Notes: generated from the letters alone by a model not told the origin. Shown: positions 8,294-17,534, counted from the stretch's first letter. The stretch: DNA of 64,000 bases from Bacteroides sp. MSB163 (GCF_036416795.1 NZ_CP143867.1:4828001-4892000), one strand, 5' to 3'. Program-made: numbers and translations.

Positions 8294-9043
8294 AACAAAG
8301 TTTTGAAAATATTTATCCTGTGCCTTTTGTTTTTCCCCGCTACAACGTGGGGGCAATCTCATCTTGTGCCCGGTACGGCGGTTGAAGAGCCCCTGAGCAA
8401 ACATCACCATGACCGTCCGGTGAACTTCGGTATTAAAGGCGGTTTCACCTCTTCCCTCTTTCTTGTATCCAATCTTACATTAAACGGAATCACCATAGAC
8501 GAGGTGCAGAATAACTACAAGATAGGTTATTTCGGCTCTGTCTTTATGCGTATCAACTTTGAACGTCATTTCCTGCAGCCGGAAATATCCTACAATATTA
8601 ACCGTTGCAACATAACCTTCGAAAAACCCGCCGCAGAAGATGTTCCTTTGGAAATGGCATCTATAACTTCAGAAATCCACAGTGTAGACATTCCTGTGAT
8701 CTATGGATATAATGTTATTAAGGAGGGTCCCTATAGTCTGGCTGTATTCGGAGGACCTAAATTTCGTTATATCTGGAATAAAAAGAGCGAAATTACTTTT
8801 GAGAACTTCGACCAGCCGGGAATCAAAGAAAGGTTGCGTCCGCTGAACCTCAGTTTCACCCTTGGAGTAGCCGTTACCATCTCCCGCATTTTCTTTGATT
8901 TCCGTTATGATATAGGACTACATAATATATCCCGCAAAGTCACTTATGATGACGGCGTCGCCGAAGGTGATCCACCTGCCGACGAAATACGTTTCCATCG
9001 GCGAGACAATGTTCTCAGCTTTTCCTTTGGAGTATTCTTTTAG
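8291..9043 (+). CDS. PorT-like outer membrane beta-barrel protein
   Basis: Residues 1-22 form a signal peptide ending at TTWGQ. The rest of the 250-residue protein alternates polar and hydrophobic residues in beta-strand fashion, starts with NFGIKGGFTSSLF, has FLQPEISYNINRC and ends with FSFGVFF, a terminal aromatic typical of outer membrane barrels. This fits the small PorT/OMP_b-brl families of Bacteroidetes. A GTG one codon upstream is also possible. Function is unknown. Confidence 0.75.
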   Translation: MNKVLKIFILCLLFFPATTWGQSHLVPGTAVEEPLSKHHHDRPVNFGIKGGFTSSLFLVSNLTLNGITIDEVQNNYKIGYFGSVFMRINFERHFLQPEISYNINRCNITFEKPAAEDVPLEMASITSEIHSVDIPVIYGYNVIKEGPYSLAVFGGPKFRYIWNKKSEITFENFDQPGIKERLRPLNLSFTLGVAVTISRIFFDFRYDIGLHNISRKVTYDDGVAEGDPPADEIRFHRRDNVLSFSFGVFF

Positions 9044-9089
9044 AAAGTAAATTTCTGTCTTTTCTGACAGTTTATTCATTTTTTTACCG

Positions 9090-9097
9090 TAAATTTG
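9090..9097 (+). promoter_or_regulatory. Bacteroides -7 box (TAAATTTG) for glyA
   Basis: TAAATTTG matches TAnnTTTG and predicts a start near 9104, about 45 nt before the glyA ATG. No clear -33 element. Confidence 0.5.
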
Positions 9098-9147
9098 TGC
9101 GCTTAATAAGAGAACACAGATTTATCAAACTTATCTAAGTAAGCAAA

Positions 9148-10428
9148 ATGAAAAGAGACGATTTAATTTTCGATATCATCGAAAAAGAACATCAACGTCA
9201 GCTCAAAGGTATTGAACTGATTGCATCAGAGAATTTTGTAAGTGACCAAGTAATGGAGGCAATGGGCTCCTGTCTCACTAACAAGTATGCAGAAGGTTAT
9301 CCCGGCAAACGTTACTACGGAGGTTGTGAAGTAGTAGACCAGAGCGAACAAATTGCTATCGACCGCATAAAGGAGATCTTTGGTGCAGAATGGGCTAACG
9401 TGCAACCCCACTCAGGCGCACAGGCTAATGCAGCTGTATTCCTCGCTGTATTGAATCCGGGTGACAAATTCATGGGATTGAATCTGGCTCACGGCGGTCA
9501 CCTCTCACACGGTTCTTTAGTAAATACTTCCGGTATCATCTATACTCCCTGTGAATATAATCTGAATAAGGAAACCGGTCGCGTAGACTATGACCAGATG
9601 GAAGAAGTTGCTTTGCGCGAAAAACCCAAAATGATCATCGGTGGTGGTTCAGCGTATTCTCGCGAATGGGACTACAAGCGTATGCGCGAAATCGCAGACA
9701 AAGTAGGTGCTATCCTGATGATCGATATGGCTCACCCTGCCGGACTGATTGCAGCCGGATTGCTGGAAAACCCTGTGAAGTATGCTCATATCGTTACTTC
9801 TACCACACATAAGACTTTGCGTGGTCCTCGCGGAGGTATCATCCTGATTGGCAAAGACTTCCCTAACCCTTGGGGCAAAACGACACCGAAGGGTGAAATC
9901 AAGATGATGTCTCAGTTGATCGACTCAGCCGTATTCCCAGGTATCCAAGGTGGTCCGTTGGAACACGTCATTGCATCAAAAGCTGTTGCATTCGGTGAAA
10001 TCCTGCAACCTGAATTCAAAGAATATGCTGCCCAAGTGAAGAAAAATGCGGCCGTACTGGCACAAGCATTAATCGACCGTGGCTTTACAATCGTTTCCGG
10101 TGGTACGGATAATCACTCTATGCTGGTCGACCTGCGTAGCAAATATCCTGATCTCACTGGTAAAGTTGCTGAAAAAGCATTGGTATCTGCCGATATCACT
10201 GTAAACAAGAATATGGTTCCGTTCGATAGCCGTTCTGCATTCCAAACTTCCGGTATCCGTTTGGGTACTCCTGCCATCACTACCCGTGGCGCCAAAGAAG
10301 ATCTGATGCTGGAAATTGCAGAAATGATTGAAACGGTTCTGTCCAACGTAGAAAACGAAGCGGTTATTGCCGAAGTTCGCGCACGCGTGAATAAGACTAT
10401 GGAGAAATATCCGCTGTTCGCATATTAA
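9148..10428 (+). CDS. glyA: Serine hydroxymethyltransferase
   Basis: GlyA is a PLP enzyme that interconverts serine and glycine and loads tetrahydrofolate with a one-carbon unit. The 426-residue protein has the ELIASENFVS start block, NKYAEGYPGKRYYGGCE, ANVQPHSGAQAN, the PLP-lysine segment TSTTHKTLRGPRGG and the C-terminal TSGIRLGTPAITTRG. It is monocistronic, with its own -7 box and a strong terminator at 10542-10583. The formate-tetrahydrofolate ligase gene fhs, in the same C1 pathway, is about 1.5 kb away on the other strand. Confidence 0.98.
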   Translation: MKRDDLIFDIIEKEHQRQLKGIELIASENFVSDQVMEAMGSCLTNKYAEGYPGKRYYGGCEVVDQSEQIAIDRIKEIFGAEWANVQPHSGAQANAAVFLAVLNPGDKFMGLNLAHGGHLSHGSLVNTSGIIYTPCEYNLNKETGRVDYDQMEEVALREKPKMIIGGGSAYSREWDYKRMREIADKVGAILMIDMAHPAGLIAAGLLENPVKYAHIVTSTTHKTLRGPRGGIILIGKDFPNPWGKTTPKGEIKMMSQLIDSAVFPGIQGGPLEHVIASKAVAFGEILQPEFKEYAAQVKKNAAVLAQALIDRGFTIVSGGTDNHSMLVDLRSKYPDLTGKVAEKALVSADITVNKNMVPFDSRSAFQTSGIRLGTPAITTRGAKEDLMLEIAEMIETVLSNVENEAVIAEVRARVNKTMEKYPLFAY

Positions 10429-10541
10429 GAAATTTGTTTTTACGAGTCAGCCGGTTTTGTTTTTTCCGGTCGACAAGGTATATATGTTTTTGAGAAAAAA
10501 TGTATATATAGATAATTAAATATATAGTTAAATTGTAAAAT

Positions 10542-10583
10542 GGTCCGTAGCCTTTGTGATAAAAGCTACGGACCTCTTTTTTT
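10542..10583 (+). terminator. Intrinsic terminator of glyA
   Basis: A perfect 10-bp stem GGTCCGTAGC/GCTACGGACC with a 13-nt loop is followed by TCTTTTTTT. Confidence 0.85.
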
Positions 10584-10637
10584 ACGCATTGACACTATTT
10601 TTGTTGTATTGAAAGGATGCTCCTGCTTGCATTTCCC

Positions 10638-10645
10638 TATTTTTG
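10638..10645 (+). promoter_or_regulatory. Bacteroides -7 box (TATTTTTG) before the small protein gene
   Basis: TATTTTTG fits TAnnTTTG and predicts a start near 10652, upstream of the ATG at 10685. This rules out the longer reading from 10643. Confidence 0.5.
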
Positions 10646-10684
10646 GAAACTACATTTATTATTCACTTTAAAACTTTAATTACT

Positions 10685-10873
10685 ATGTCAGAAAACATTG
10701 GAGTAGCTACAGGTAAGATTATGCTGAAAATTGTTATCGCTCTTTTTAAAGGTGTATGGAATGTACTGACCTTCGGGTTTAGAGCTTACAAAGGGCACCG
10801 GGACAAAAAAGACGCCGAGATGCGTGAACAGTTGAGACAGGTACAAGCAAACAACAATTCCCAAACTATTTAA
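10685..10873 (+). CDS. Small hydrophobic-helix protein of unknown function (62 aa)
   Basis: MSENIGVATGK is followed by one amphipathic to hydrophobic stretch (IMLKIVIALFKGVWNVLTFGF) and a charged tail rich in Lys, Asp and Gln. No family is recognised. A promoter lies directly upstream and the next membrane protein gene starts 12 bp downstream, so the two are probably coexpressed and may work together. Confidence 0.7.
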   Translation: MSENIGVATGKIMLKIVIALFKGVWNVLTFGFRAYKGHRDKKDAEMREQLRQVQANNNSQTI

Positions 10874-10885
10874 ATCTGTAATACT

Positions 10886-11914
10886 ATGAGCTCAGCAAAC
10901 AAGAAACACATGCAGGGTGGTATGAACACCACATACAGCAATGTAAATACTGAAGACGAAAGAAACAAAAAAGCGGAAGAACTATTGTTCCAAGCATGGG
11001 AAACAGCCGGATATCATGGACAGCCGGATGAAGATTACTATCCTCGAACAGCTCAGGAAACAAGAGACATGGAAGATCTGCTGACACAAGCGGAAGCGGC
11101 CATTGATGACCCGTCGGATACCGAACTAATGGAGGTAATGGCTGATACGCGCGAGGTGCTGGAATGGTCCAAACAGCGGCATTGGACATTCGCATGGTGG
11201 ATCATCATCTGTGTAGCCATTATGGGATGTTATTATTTCTATCAGGCTGGAAGCGAACAGGATTATGTAGCAAAGAGACAGGCTCTGACTGATGAGCAAG
11301 TGCAGACTGAACTCAGCGAAGCTATCACCCGGCAACAAAGTTACATTGATACTTATAGCCAAAAGTTGGCAGTAGATACCATTTCTGAAGAAACACGCAG
11401 TCTTTATGAAAAATATATGGAAAATGCCACTGAAGAAATAAAAGAACTGAAAGCATATAATGTGGAAACTTACAAAAAGCACCTGGTAGATCGTGCCGAT
11501 GCCGGAGTATGGCGTGAAAGATGGGAAGCGATCTGGTGTTTTATCTGGATCGTGCTTTATATTTTCGCTTGCCGTCCACGTGGATATATGATTACTAAAC
11601 GTCGCCGTGAAGACAAAATGGCTACCGGTCTCAAAAAGATATTATTCGGCATTGCAGGAGCTTTAGTGGGTGCTGCCGGTGCTTTATATGTGACCACCAC
11701 CATAACAAAATGGAGCGATGGAAGTAAAACCCGTGATGATGATAGCATGATTATCTATGCCATGAAGTTCGGTCTTATTGCATTGGCTGTTATCATCGTT
11801 CTTTGGGCAGCACGTATTGTTATCGTGATTGCTACACTTCTGGGACTATTGAGAAACTACGACTGGAAACAGTTGGCGAAAGACCCGAAAGCCATGTTGA
11901 ATGATTTGAAATAA
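10886..11914 (+). CDS. Unknown multi-helix membrane protein (342 aa)
   Basis: An acidic soluble N-terminus of about 100 residues precedes a membrane helix (FAWWIIICVAIMGCYYFY). A charged, probably coiled segment of about 100 residues rich in Gln, Glu and Lys follows, then helices at EAIWCFIWIVLYIFACR, LFGIAGALVGAAGALYV and FGLIALAVIIVLWAARIVIVIATLLGLL. The C-terminus is basic. No catalytic motif or known family is recognised. A hairpin at 11922-11949 closes the two-gene unit. Confidence 0.8.
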   Translation: MSSANKKHMQGGMNTTYSNVNTEDERNKKAEELLFQAWETAGYHGQPDEDYYPRTAQETRDMEDLLTQAEAAIDDPSDTELMEVMADTREVLEWSKQRHWTFAWWIIICVAIMGCYYFYQAGSEQDYVAKRQALTDEQVQTELSEAITRQQSYIDTYSQKLAVDTISEETRSLYEKYMENATEEIKELKAYNVETYKKHLVDRADAGVWRERWEAIWCFIWIVLYIFACRPRGYMITKRRREDKMATGLKKILFGIAGALVGAAGALYVTTTITKWSDGSKTRDDDSMIIYAMKFGLIALAVIIVLWAARIVIVIATLLGLLRNYDWKQLAKDPKAMLNDLK

Positions 11915-11921
11915 ATGGAAA

Positions 11922-11949
11922 GGGGATGCAAGTAAATACCGGCATCCCC
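11922..11949. terminator. Hairpin between convergent genes (GGGGATGC/GCATCCCC)
   Basis: An 8-bp GC-rich perfect stem with a 12-nt loop lies between the stop of the membrane protein (11914) and the stop of fhs (11977). T-runs are weak on both sides. Confidence 0.6.
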
Positions 11950-11976
11950 TATTTCTATGTTTATACTTTCCGATAG

Positions 11977-13647
11977 TTAGCTCAATCCTTCTATATTTCC
12001 ATCTACAATGTCAATGTGCATAGCTTGTGGCTCTTTGGGAAGCCCCGGCATACGCAGAATTTCTCCGGCGATGGCAACAATCATTTCCGCACCGTTATTG
12101 ATTACAATATCCTTGATATGAAATTCAAAGTTGTTCACCGCACCGTATATTTTCGGATCGGCAGAGAAAGAATATTGTGTTTTGGCAATGCAAACGGGAT
12201 AATGCCCAATGCCCATCTTCTCTATCAATTTGATGATTTTACGTGAATGGATACTGTAAGTCACCACACTGGCACCGTAAAGATTGCAAGCTATCTTCTC
12301 TATCTTTTGTTCTACACTGTCATTTTCACTATAACTGAAGTTCAAGGGTTCAGAAGGTTTCTTCTCAATAGTATCCACTACCAGATTAGCGAGTTCCACA
12401 GCTCCCTCTCCTCCTTCTGCAAAGGCATTATTGACAGCGAACCCTACACCTAACTTCTCTTCGCAATGCCGGCGGATTGCTTCTACCTCCTCGTCCGTAT
12501 CACTGGCAAAACGATTGAAGGCAACCAACACCGTCTGACCGAATGAACGTAGATTGCGTATATGTTTATCGAGATTACCGAAGCCTTGTTGCAATCCTTC
12601 CATATTGGGTTCTTTAATACGATCCAGACTGACACCTCCATGCATCTTCAAACCTTGTGCAGTAGCCACAATCACTGTCAGTTTAGGTTGCAATCCACTT
12701 TTACGACATTTGATATTATAAAATTTCTCCGCACCAAGATCAGCACCGAAACCGGCTTCCGTCACAACATAATCTCCGAAAGTCATTGCCATTTTCGTTG
12801 CAAGAATAGAGTTACAACCATGCGCAATATTTGCGAAGGGACCACCGTGAACAAAAGCTGCCGATCCTTCGGTTGTCTGAACCAAGTTCGGATTGATAGC
12901 ATCTTTCAGCAGGACAGTGATGGCTCCTGCTACTCCTAAATCCTTCACAGTGAACGGGCAACCATCAAAACGAAAACCAAGGATGATATTCTCGATCCGT
13001 CGTTTCAGGTCGTCTATATCCTTTGCCAGACAAAGAATAGCCATAATTTCGGATGCAGGGGTAATATCGAAGCCGGATTCTTCGGTAATACCGTTCGTAC
13101 TGGGACCTAAACCGGTGACAATGCTACGCAAAGAGCGATCGTTCACATCGAGCACGCGCTGCCAGATGATTTCCTTCAGCCCGAATCCGTCCGCCTGATG
13201 CTGATAAAGATAATTGTCGAGCAATGCGGATATCATATTGTGCGCCGAAGTGATGGCATGAAAATCTCCTGTAAAGTGCAGATTTATCTTTTCCATAGGA
13301 AGCACCTGGGCATAACCGCCACCTGCCGCTCCACCCTTCATGCCGAAACAAGGTCCTAACGAAGGTTCACGCAAAGCAACGATGGCTTTCTTGCCGATCT
13401 TATTCAACCCCAATGCCAGACCGATGGAAACCGTAGTCTTACCAATACCTGCTTTGGTAGCAGTAATAGCAGTTACCAAAATCAGGTTACTTTTCTTCAC
13501 TTTTTCTTCATCAATCAGATGTGTAGGGATCTTAGCAATATACCGTCCGTAGTTTTCTACTTCTTCACGTGGAATACCTACATTCTCGGCTACCTGCTTA
13601 ATCTTCTTCAGCTCTATGCTGCGGGCTATTTCAATGTCTGATTTCAT
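11977..13647 (-). CDS. fhs: Formate-tetrahydrofolate ligase
   Basis: Fhs makes 10-formyl-tetrahydrofolate from formate, ATP and THF. The 556-residue protein has the family length, the P-loop TATKAGIGKTTVSIGL near residue 67, REPSLGPCFGMKGGAAGGGYAQV cut across two blocks, HFTGDFHAI and FVHGGPFANIAHGCNS. A full Bacteroides promoter (CTTG, 19 bp, TACTTTTG) sits 42 bp upstream, so it is transcribed independently of the TlpA-type gene upstream. Confidence 0.97.
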   Translation of the reverse strand: MKSDIEIARSIELKKIKQVAENVGIPREEVENYGRYIAKIPTHLIDEEKVKKSNLILVTAITATKAGIGKTTVSIGLALGLNKIGKKAIVALREPSLGPCFGMKGGAAGGGYAQVLPMEKINLHFTGDFHAITSAHNMISALLDNYLYQHQADGFGLKEIIWQRVLDVNDRSLRSIVTGLGPSTNGITEESGFDITPASEIMAILCLAKDIDDLKRRIENIILGFRFDGCPFTVKDLGVAGAITVLLKDAINPNLVQTTEGSAAFVHGGPFANIAHGCNSILATKMAMTFGDYVVTEAGFGADLGAEKFYNIKCRKSGLQPKLTVIVATAQGLKMHGGVSLDRIKEPNMEGLQQGFGNLDKHIRNLRSFGQTVLVAFNRFASDTDEEVEAIRRHCEEKLGVGFAVNNAFAEGGEGAVELANLVVDTIEKKPSEPLNFSYSENDSVEQKIEKIACNLYGASVVTYSIHSRKIIKLIEKMGIGHYPVCIAKTQYSFSADPKIYGAVNNFEFHIKDIVINNGAEMIVAIAGEILRMPGLPKEPQAMHIDIVDGNIEGLS

Positions 13648-13688
13648 ACAGAGAACTTCTTTAAATAAAACTTTCTTTTTGAAAGCTA

Positions 13689-13719
13689 CAAAAGTACGAA
13701 AAAGAGTGCAGATAGCAAG
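13689..13719 (-). promoter_or_regulatory. Bacteroides promoter for fhs (CTTG-N19-TACTTTTG)
   Basis: Minus-strand CTTG at 13719-13716 and TACTTTTG at 13696-13689 are separated by 19 bp, the consensus spacing. The -33 element lies inside a hairpin (GATAGCA/TGCTATC, 13711-13747) that may terminate the upstream gene. Confidence 0.65.
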
Positions 13720-13747
13720 ATTTTAGGATAAGAAAGCCTCTGCTATC

Positions 13748-15307
13748 TTATTCAAGTGTCAAAGAGATACCTTCTACACGGTCTGAATTCGAGTCTCCCG
13801 GTTCGACCATATCGAAAGAACGTGTTCCTTCAGGCAGTGGAGCGAAATAAAGAGTATAATCGGCCTCTCCACTTTCCGGCATATAGAATTTCTCCCCTAA
13901 AGGAATACCTTCCGAACGAAGAACCGGACATACAGTTCCATTGTCCGCTACTAACTGGATATTCTTCATTATTTGTATCCAGTATTTAGGTGTATAATAG
14001 GCACGAATCCGCAGGACCGTAGCAGTATCCGTTAATACTACCTGGCGGATTTCAGGAATATCATTATTGCTTTTCTTCACCGTCGGGAAGTTCACCACTT
14101 TATGTCCATTCTCTTCCCCTAAGCTCATCACATATTCGTTTGCATTCAGCAGGCGGCGGAGTTTTCGTTTCAAGCTCTGTTTCCCGTATCCGAACCATTT
14201 TTCCACAATGCGTCCTTCAGGTGAAATAAGGACATAATTTGGAATTCCACGTACTCCGTATTTGGCATATAATCCATTGCTTCCTTTCAAGTCATTCAGA
14301 TTCTGCCAAGTCATTTCATGGGTTTTAGAAGCTGCTTCCCACCCTTTCTTGGTATCAATGCTCAGACTTACTATCGTCAAGCGATCTTTGTACATCTCAG
14401 CCACTTCCTTCATTTCAGGTAGAGCCATAAGACACGGACCGCAACCACGACTCCAGAAATCCAGCATGATATATTTACCTTTAAAATCAGCCAAGTGGTG
14501 TACATTTCCCTCCAGGTCGTACAAATCAGCATCTGCCATTTCATCACCCACTTCCACTACTTGGGGAGGAAAGAGATATGTATATGTATCCATTGCCCAA
14601 GAGGTTTGTTTTTTCTCATCGGCCAGTCCTTCATACAGAGCAATCACTTCTTCTTTATAGGGATAATTTTCAGTATACTTAGCCGACATTGCCAACTTTC
14701 TCAACTGCTCCAGCCAAATATCGTCAACAGGAATCTGCTTCATGCGTTTTATAGTGTTGGCATCAATGCGGACACTAATTTCATCCTCTACCTTCCGCAA
14801 ACTGTCAACTTGTGCACGTATCACCTGTCTTTCTTCTTCCACCGCACTCCCTGCATACTTCCGGCGGTATGCACGCTGCAATAAAGCATTGCGCTGATAT
14901 TCATTCCACAATTCGCGTGAGTCGTTTATAAAAGCCTGATTAGCCACTTGTTCCGGAACAGTGCTTTTCACATCCCAAGTTCGTATCAGTGTGTTTTCAC
15001 CGCTTATCTGTATATTATCTCCCGGACGAACCCAAAGCCTTAAGCTCATAGAAGGAAACTTGTCACTTCTTCCCATCATGTCCACTATTTCGGTTTCATT
15101 TCCCAATGTTTCTGCCTGGAAACGAAAATGTCCGTTACGAATCGTATCAACACCGATACTGTTGCCCACATTTCCATCTAAACGAAACAAGGTGACTAAA
15201 GTTCCGTCTTCTACATTCTTTACCTGTCCTTCTATTGTAAAAGTCCCTTGAGCTTGTGCTGTCCAAACACTTGCTGATAAGAATAACATCACAATCCCTT
15301 TTCTCAT
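13748..15307 (-). CDS. Periplasmic TlpA-type thioredoxin with DUF4369-like N-terminus
   Basis: A signal peptide ends near TAQAQ at residue 20. An N-terminal beta domain (GTFTIEGQVKNVEDGTLVTLFRL) of the DUF4369 type leads through a helical linker to a thioredoxin domain with GKYIMLDFWSRGCGPCLMALPE (redox pair CGPC near residue 290) and the cis-Pro loop GVRGIPNYVLISP. A beta-rich tail of about 130 residues follows. Such proteins reduce disulfides in the Bacteroidetes periplasm; the client is unknown. A palindrome at 15379-15401 lies upstream. Confidence 0.88.
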   Translation of the reverse strand: MRKGIVMLFLSASVWTAQAQGTFTIEGQVKNVEDGTLVTLFRLDGNVGNSIGVDTIRNGHFRFQAETLGNETEIVDMMGRSDKFPSMSLRLWVRPGDNIQISGENTLIRTWDVKSTVPEQVANQAFINDSRELWNEYQRNALLQRAYRRKYAGSAVEEERQVIRAQVDSLRKVEDEISVRIDANTIKRMKQIPVDDIWLEQLRKLAMSAKYTENYPYKEEVIALYEGLADEKKQTSWAMDTYTYLFPPQVVEVGDEMADADLYDLEGNVHHLADFKGKYIMLDFWSRGCGPCLMALPEMKEVAEMYKDRLTIVSLSIDTKKGWEAASKTHEMTWQNLNDLKGSNGLYAKYGVRGIPNYVLISPEGRIVEKWFGYGKQSLKRKLRRLLNANEYVMSLGEENGHKVVNFPTVKKSNNDIPEIRQVVLTDTATVLRIRAYYTPKYWIQIMKNIQLVADNGTVCPVLRSEGIPLGEKFYMPESGEADYTLYFAPLPEGTRSFDMVEPGDSNSDRVEGISLTLE

Positions 15308-15378
15308 ATATGTATTGTTTGGTTATAAAATTATATATCTGCCCACAAAGCTATATGATTCCACCGAGATTAGCAAAC

Positions 15379-15401
15379 AAATTACGATTATTTCGTAATT
15401 T
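15379..15401. promoter_or_regulatory. Palindrome AAATTACGA/TCGTAATTT upstream of the TlpA-type gene
   Basis: Perfect 9-bp arms with a 5-bp centre lie 71 bp before the TlpA-type ATG, a position suitable for an operator. The regulator is unknown. Confidence 0.45.
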
Positions 15402-15425
15402 ACAGTAATATAATAGTTTGAAAAT

Positions 15426-15509
15426 TGATTAGGGGTTAGTAATAAGTGCTTAGTCTCCGCGGCATTATAGCGCAGCACTAATCACTTATCGCTAACCCCT
15501 AATCACTTA
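15426..15509. repeat. 7-bp-period intergenic element, two inverted arms (TTAGTGA family)
   Basis: The left arm has TGATTAG GGGTTAG TAATAAG TGCTTAG (15426-15453). The right arm has GCACTAA TCACTTA TCGCTAA CCCCTAA TCACTTA (15475-15509) and ends against the fucO stop. The arms are reverse complements in word content and can pair around a GC-rich loop. Confidence 0.8.
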
Positions 15510-16664
15510 TTACAACGCTTTTTTGTATAAATCCAGAATAATCTCCTTCGTCACCTCGCGAGGATTACCCGGTGTACAAACATCGGCAATAGCAGCTGTA
15601 GCCAATTTGTCGAGATCGCTTTCCTTGATACCCAATTCAGAAAGGTGTTGCGGAATACCTACTCTTACTGACAGTGCTCTCACCGCATCCACGGCAGCAC
15701 GTGCAGCCTCTTCCTGGCTCATTCCTTCTTTATATACTGTCATCGCCTTAGCAATTTCCACATACTTATCAAGCGCAGCAGGAGCATTGAACTCCATAAT
15801 GATGGGCAGCAACAACGCATTAGCCACACCATGAGGTATATCGAAAATAGCACCCAACGGATGTGCCATGCCGTGAACAACGCCCAAACCTACATTAGAA
15901 AAAGCCATACCTGCAATATATTGCGCTACCGCCATACCATTACGCGCCTCTGCATTCGTCGGCTCAAACACGGCCGTTTCCAGATAACGGGTAATCATTT
16001 CGATAGCTTTAATTTCAAACATATCGCTCATTTCCCAAGCTCCCTTAGTAATCAGACCTTCAATAGCATGTGTCAATGCATCCAATCCCGTAGAAGCGGT
16101 CAGCCCTTTAGGCAAAGTGTACATCAATTCGGCATCTACAATGGCGATGGCAGGAATATCATTCGGATCTACGCATACCATCTTCTTTTCATTCACTTCG
16201 TCGGTAATCACGTAGTTAATGGTTACCTCAGCAGCCGTTCCCGCTGTAGTAGGCAGAGCAATGATAGGCACGGACTTCTTCTGAGTCGGCGCCACTCCTT
16301 CCAGAGAAACCACATCACTGAATTCCGGATTATTAGTGATAATGCCGATAGCTTTTGATGTATCGATGGAAGAACCACCACCAATAGCCAGAATAAAATC
16401 GGCACCGGATTCTGCAAACGCCTTCACACCTGCATTTACATTACTAACCGTAGGATTTGGTTTAATATCGCTGAATACAACATAGGGTATACCTGCCTTA
16501 TCCAGTACGGATAGCACCTTGTCGGCTACTCCAAATTTAATCAAATCTTTGTCGGTGGATACAAAAGCTTTTTTCAAGCCGAGACGTTTAATTTCCTGTG
16601 GGAGCACTTCGCGGGCACCCGGTCCGAAGTAGGATACTTCGTTCAAGACGAATCTGTTAATCAT
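15510..16664 (-). CDS. fucO: Lactaldehyde reductase (iron-containing alcohol dehydrogenase)
   Basis: FucO reduces L-lactaldehyde to 1,2-propanediol during fucose or rhamnose fermentation. The 384-residue protein has the NAD-binding IGGGSSIDTSKAIGI, TTAGTAAEVTINYVITDE and the iron ligands in DALTHAIEG and VHGMAHPLGAIFDIPHGVAN. It resembles E. coli FucO along its whole length, starting at MINRFVLNE. A start 36 codons upstream is rejected because a promoter (TTTG-N22-TAATTTTG, 16740-16773) lies within that extension. No fucose genes are adjacent, so the substrate is inferred from similarity. Confidence 0.9.
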   Translation of the reverse strand: MINRFVLNEVSYFGPGAREVLPQEIKRLGLKKAFVSTDKDLIKFGVADKVLSVLDKAGIPYVVFSDIKPNPTVSNVNAGVKAFAESGADFILAIGGGSSIDTSKAIGIITNNPEFSDVVSLEGVAPTQKKSVPIIALPTTAGTAAEVTINYVITDEVNEKKMVCVDPNDIPAIAIVDAELMYTLPKGLTASTGLDALTHAIEGLITKGAWEMSDMFEIKAIEMITRYLETAVFEPTNAEARNGMAVAQYIAGMAFSNVGLGVVHGMAHPLGAIFDIPHGVANALLLPIIMEFNAPAALDKYVEIAKAMTVYKEGMSQEEAARAAVDAVRALSVRVGIPQHLSELGIKESDLDKLATAAIADVCTPGNPREVTKEIILDLYKKAL

Positions 16665-16739
16665 AATACGATAATTTAGGTTCCGCAGTGTCATTTTGAG
16701 ATTGAGTGTGCGGAAGGTTGATACTTCATTTTGTTCCGA

Positions 16740-16773
16740 CAAAATTAAGAAATATAGAGGAGGAAGGGGCAAA
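16740..16773 (-). promoter_or_regulatory. Bacteroides promoter for fucO (TTTG-N22-TAATTTTG)
   Basis: Minus-strand TTTG (16773-16770) and TAATTTTG (16747-16740) are 22 bp apart, slightly wider than the usual 19-21. Predicted start is near 16733, leaving a leader of about 70 nt. Confidence 0.6.
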
Positions 16774-16852
16774 AGATTCTGATTTTTATAGTATGCGGAA
16801 TGTTTTTAGTAATCATAAAAAAATAAGTTCTTCATTTAAATAACAGCAAATC

Positions 16853-16883
16853 ATTGAAAGATAAAGCAAACATGCTATATTTG
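16853..16883 (+). promoter_or_regulatory. Bacteroides promoter for the toxin-antitoxin pair (ATTG-N19-TATATTTG)
   Basis: ATTG (16853-16856) and TATATTTG (16876-16883) are 19 bp apart, a near-consensus promoter. Transcription would begin near 16890, about 29 nt before the antitoxin ATG at 16919. Confidence 0.7.
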
Positions 16884-16918
16884 TACTATCATTGAAACGA
16901 TTATTAAAAACGATAGAT

Positions 16919-17203
16919 ATGGGAAAGAAAGAGACCAAAAAATATTCTGATATTCCGGTGCAACAAACGAACGCTTCCGAACCGTTAGGTATCTATGGAG
17001 ATATAAATGCGATGAAGGTTCAATTGGTCAATCGTATAATGCGTATAGACGAACCGGAAGAATTGAATTCTGTATTGGAGTTTGTGAAAGAACGCATTGC
17101 ACAAAAAGATAAATTTGAGCAGGAATGGAAACAGGGATTAACCGTTGAGGATTTCCGCATACAGTGTAAACGCAAATTAAAAGAAATGTATGCTCGCAAC
17201 TAA
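16919..17203 (+). CDS. Putative antitoxin of a RelE-like toxin-antitoxin pair
   Basis: A 94-residue hydrophilic protein with an unstructured start (MGKKETKKYSDIPVQQ) and a helical second half (MKVQLVNRIMRIDEPEELNSVLEFV), ending in a basic tail. This helical motif with a DEPEEL turn recurs in small antitoxins of Bacteroidetes. No DNA-binding domain is recognised with confidence. Its 3' end overlaps the downstream toxin gene by 14 bp, the classic antitoxin-first arrangement. An upstream in-frame ATG at 16892 sits too close to the promoter. Confidence 0.7.
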   Translation: MGKKETKKYSDIPVQQTNASEPLGIYGDINAMKVQLVNRIMRIDEPEELNSVLEFVKERIAQKDKFEQEWKQGLTVEDFRIQCKRKLKEMYARN

Positions 17204-17534
17204 AATCCTTATACATCCTTCTGTTTCAGATTTTTTAGAGGAACTTCCTAATATCCTGATAACTGAAGGTTATCTGAATATTTATGAAAATGCAGAACTA
17301 CTTATAGACGAAATTATCGATTTTATTCAGGAAATTCCAACAGCAGTTCATTACCACCTCAGCTCTTCAGCCGAAAGCCATTTTTCCCGTTACGGAGAAA
17401 ATATGCAATACACTTTTTTCAAAAGAAGCAAGTCACCTCGTACAACATGGTATATCTTTTTCATTAAACAAGACGAACGTATTCTGGTTAAGTATATAAC
17501 AAACAATCACAAGGAAGGACAATACATACGTTAA
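17190..17534 (+). CDS. RelE/ParE-like toxin
   Basis: The 114-residue protein has two N-terminal helices and a C-terminal beta sheet with TTWYIFFIKQDERILVKYITNNHKEGQYIR, like the RelE/ParE barrel in which the last strands carry basic residues. The gene starts inside the antitoxin gene. RelE toxins cut mRNA on the ribosome and ParE toxins poison gyrase; sequence alone does not separate them here. Confidence 0.7.
   Translation: MLATKILIHPSVSDFLEELPNILITEGYLNIYENAELLIDEIIDFIQEIPTAVHYHLSSSAESHFSRYGENMQYTFFKRSKSPRTTWYIFFIKQDERILVKYITNNHKEGQYIR

Noticed and set aside
16665..16772. 36-residue N-terminal extension of FucO
   Set aside because: The promoter at 16740-16773 is within it, and the family starts at MINRF.
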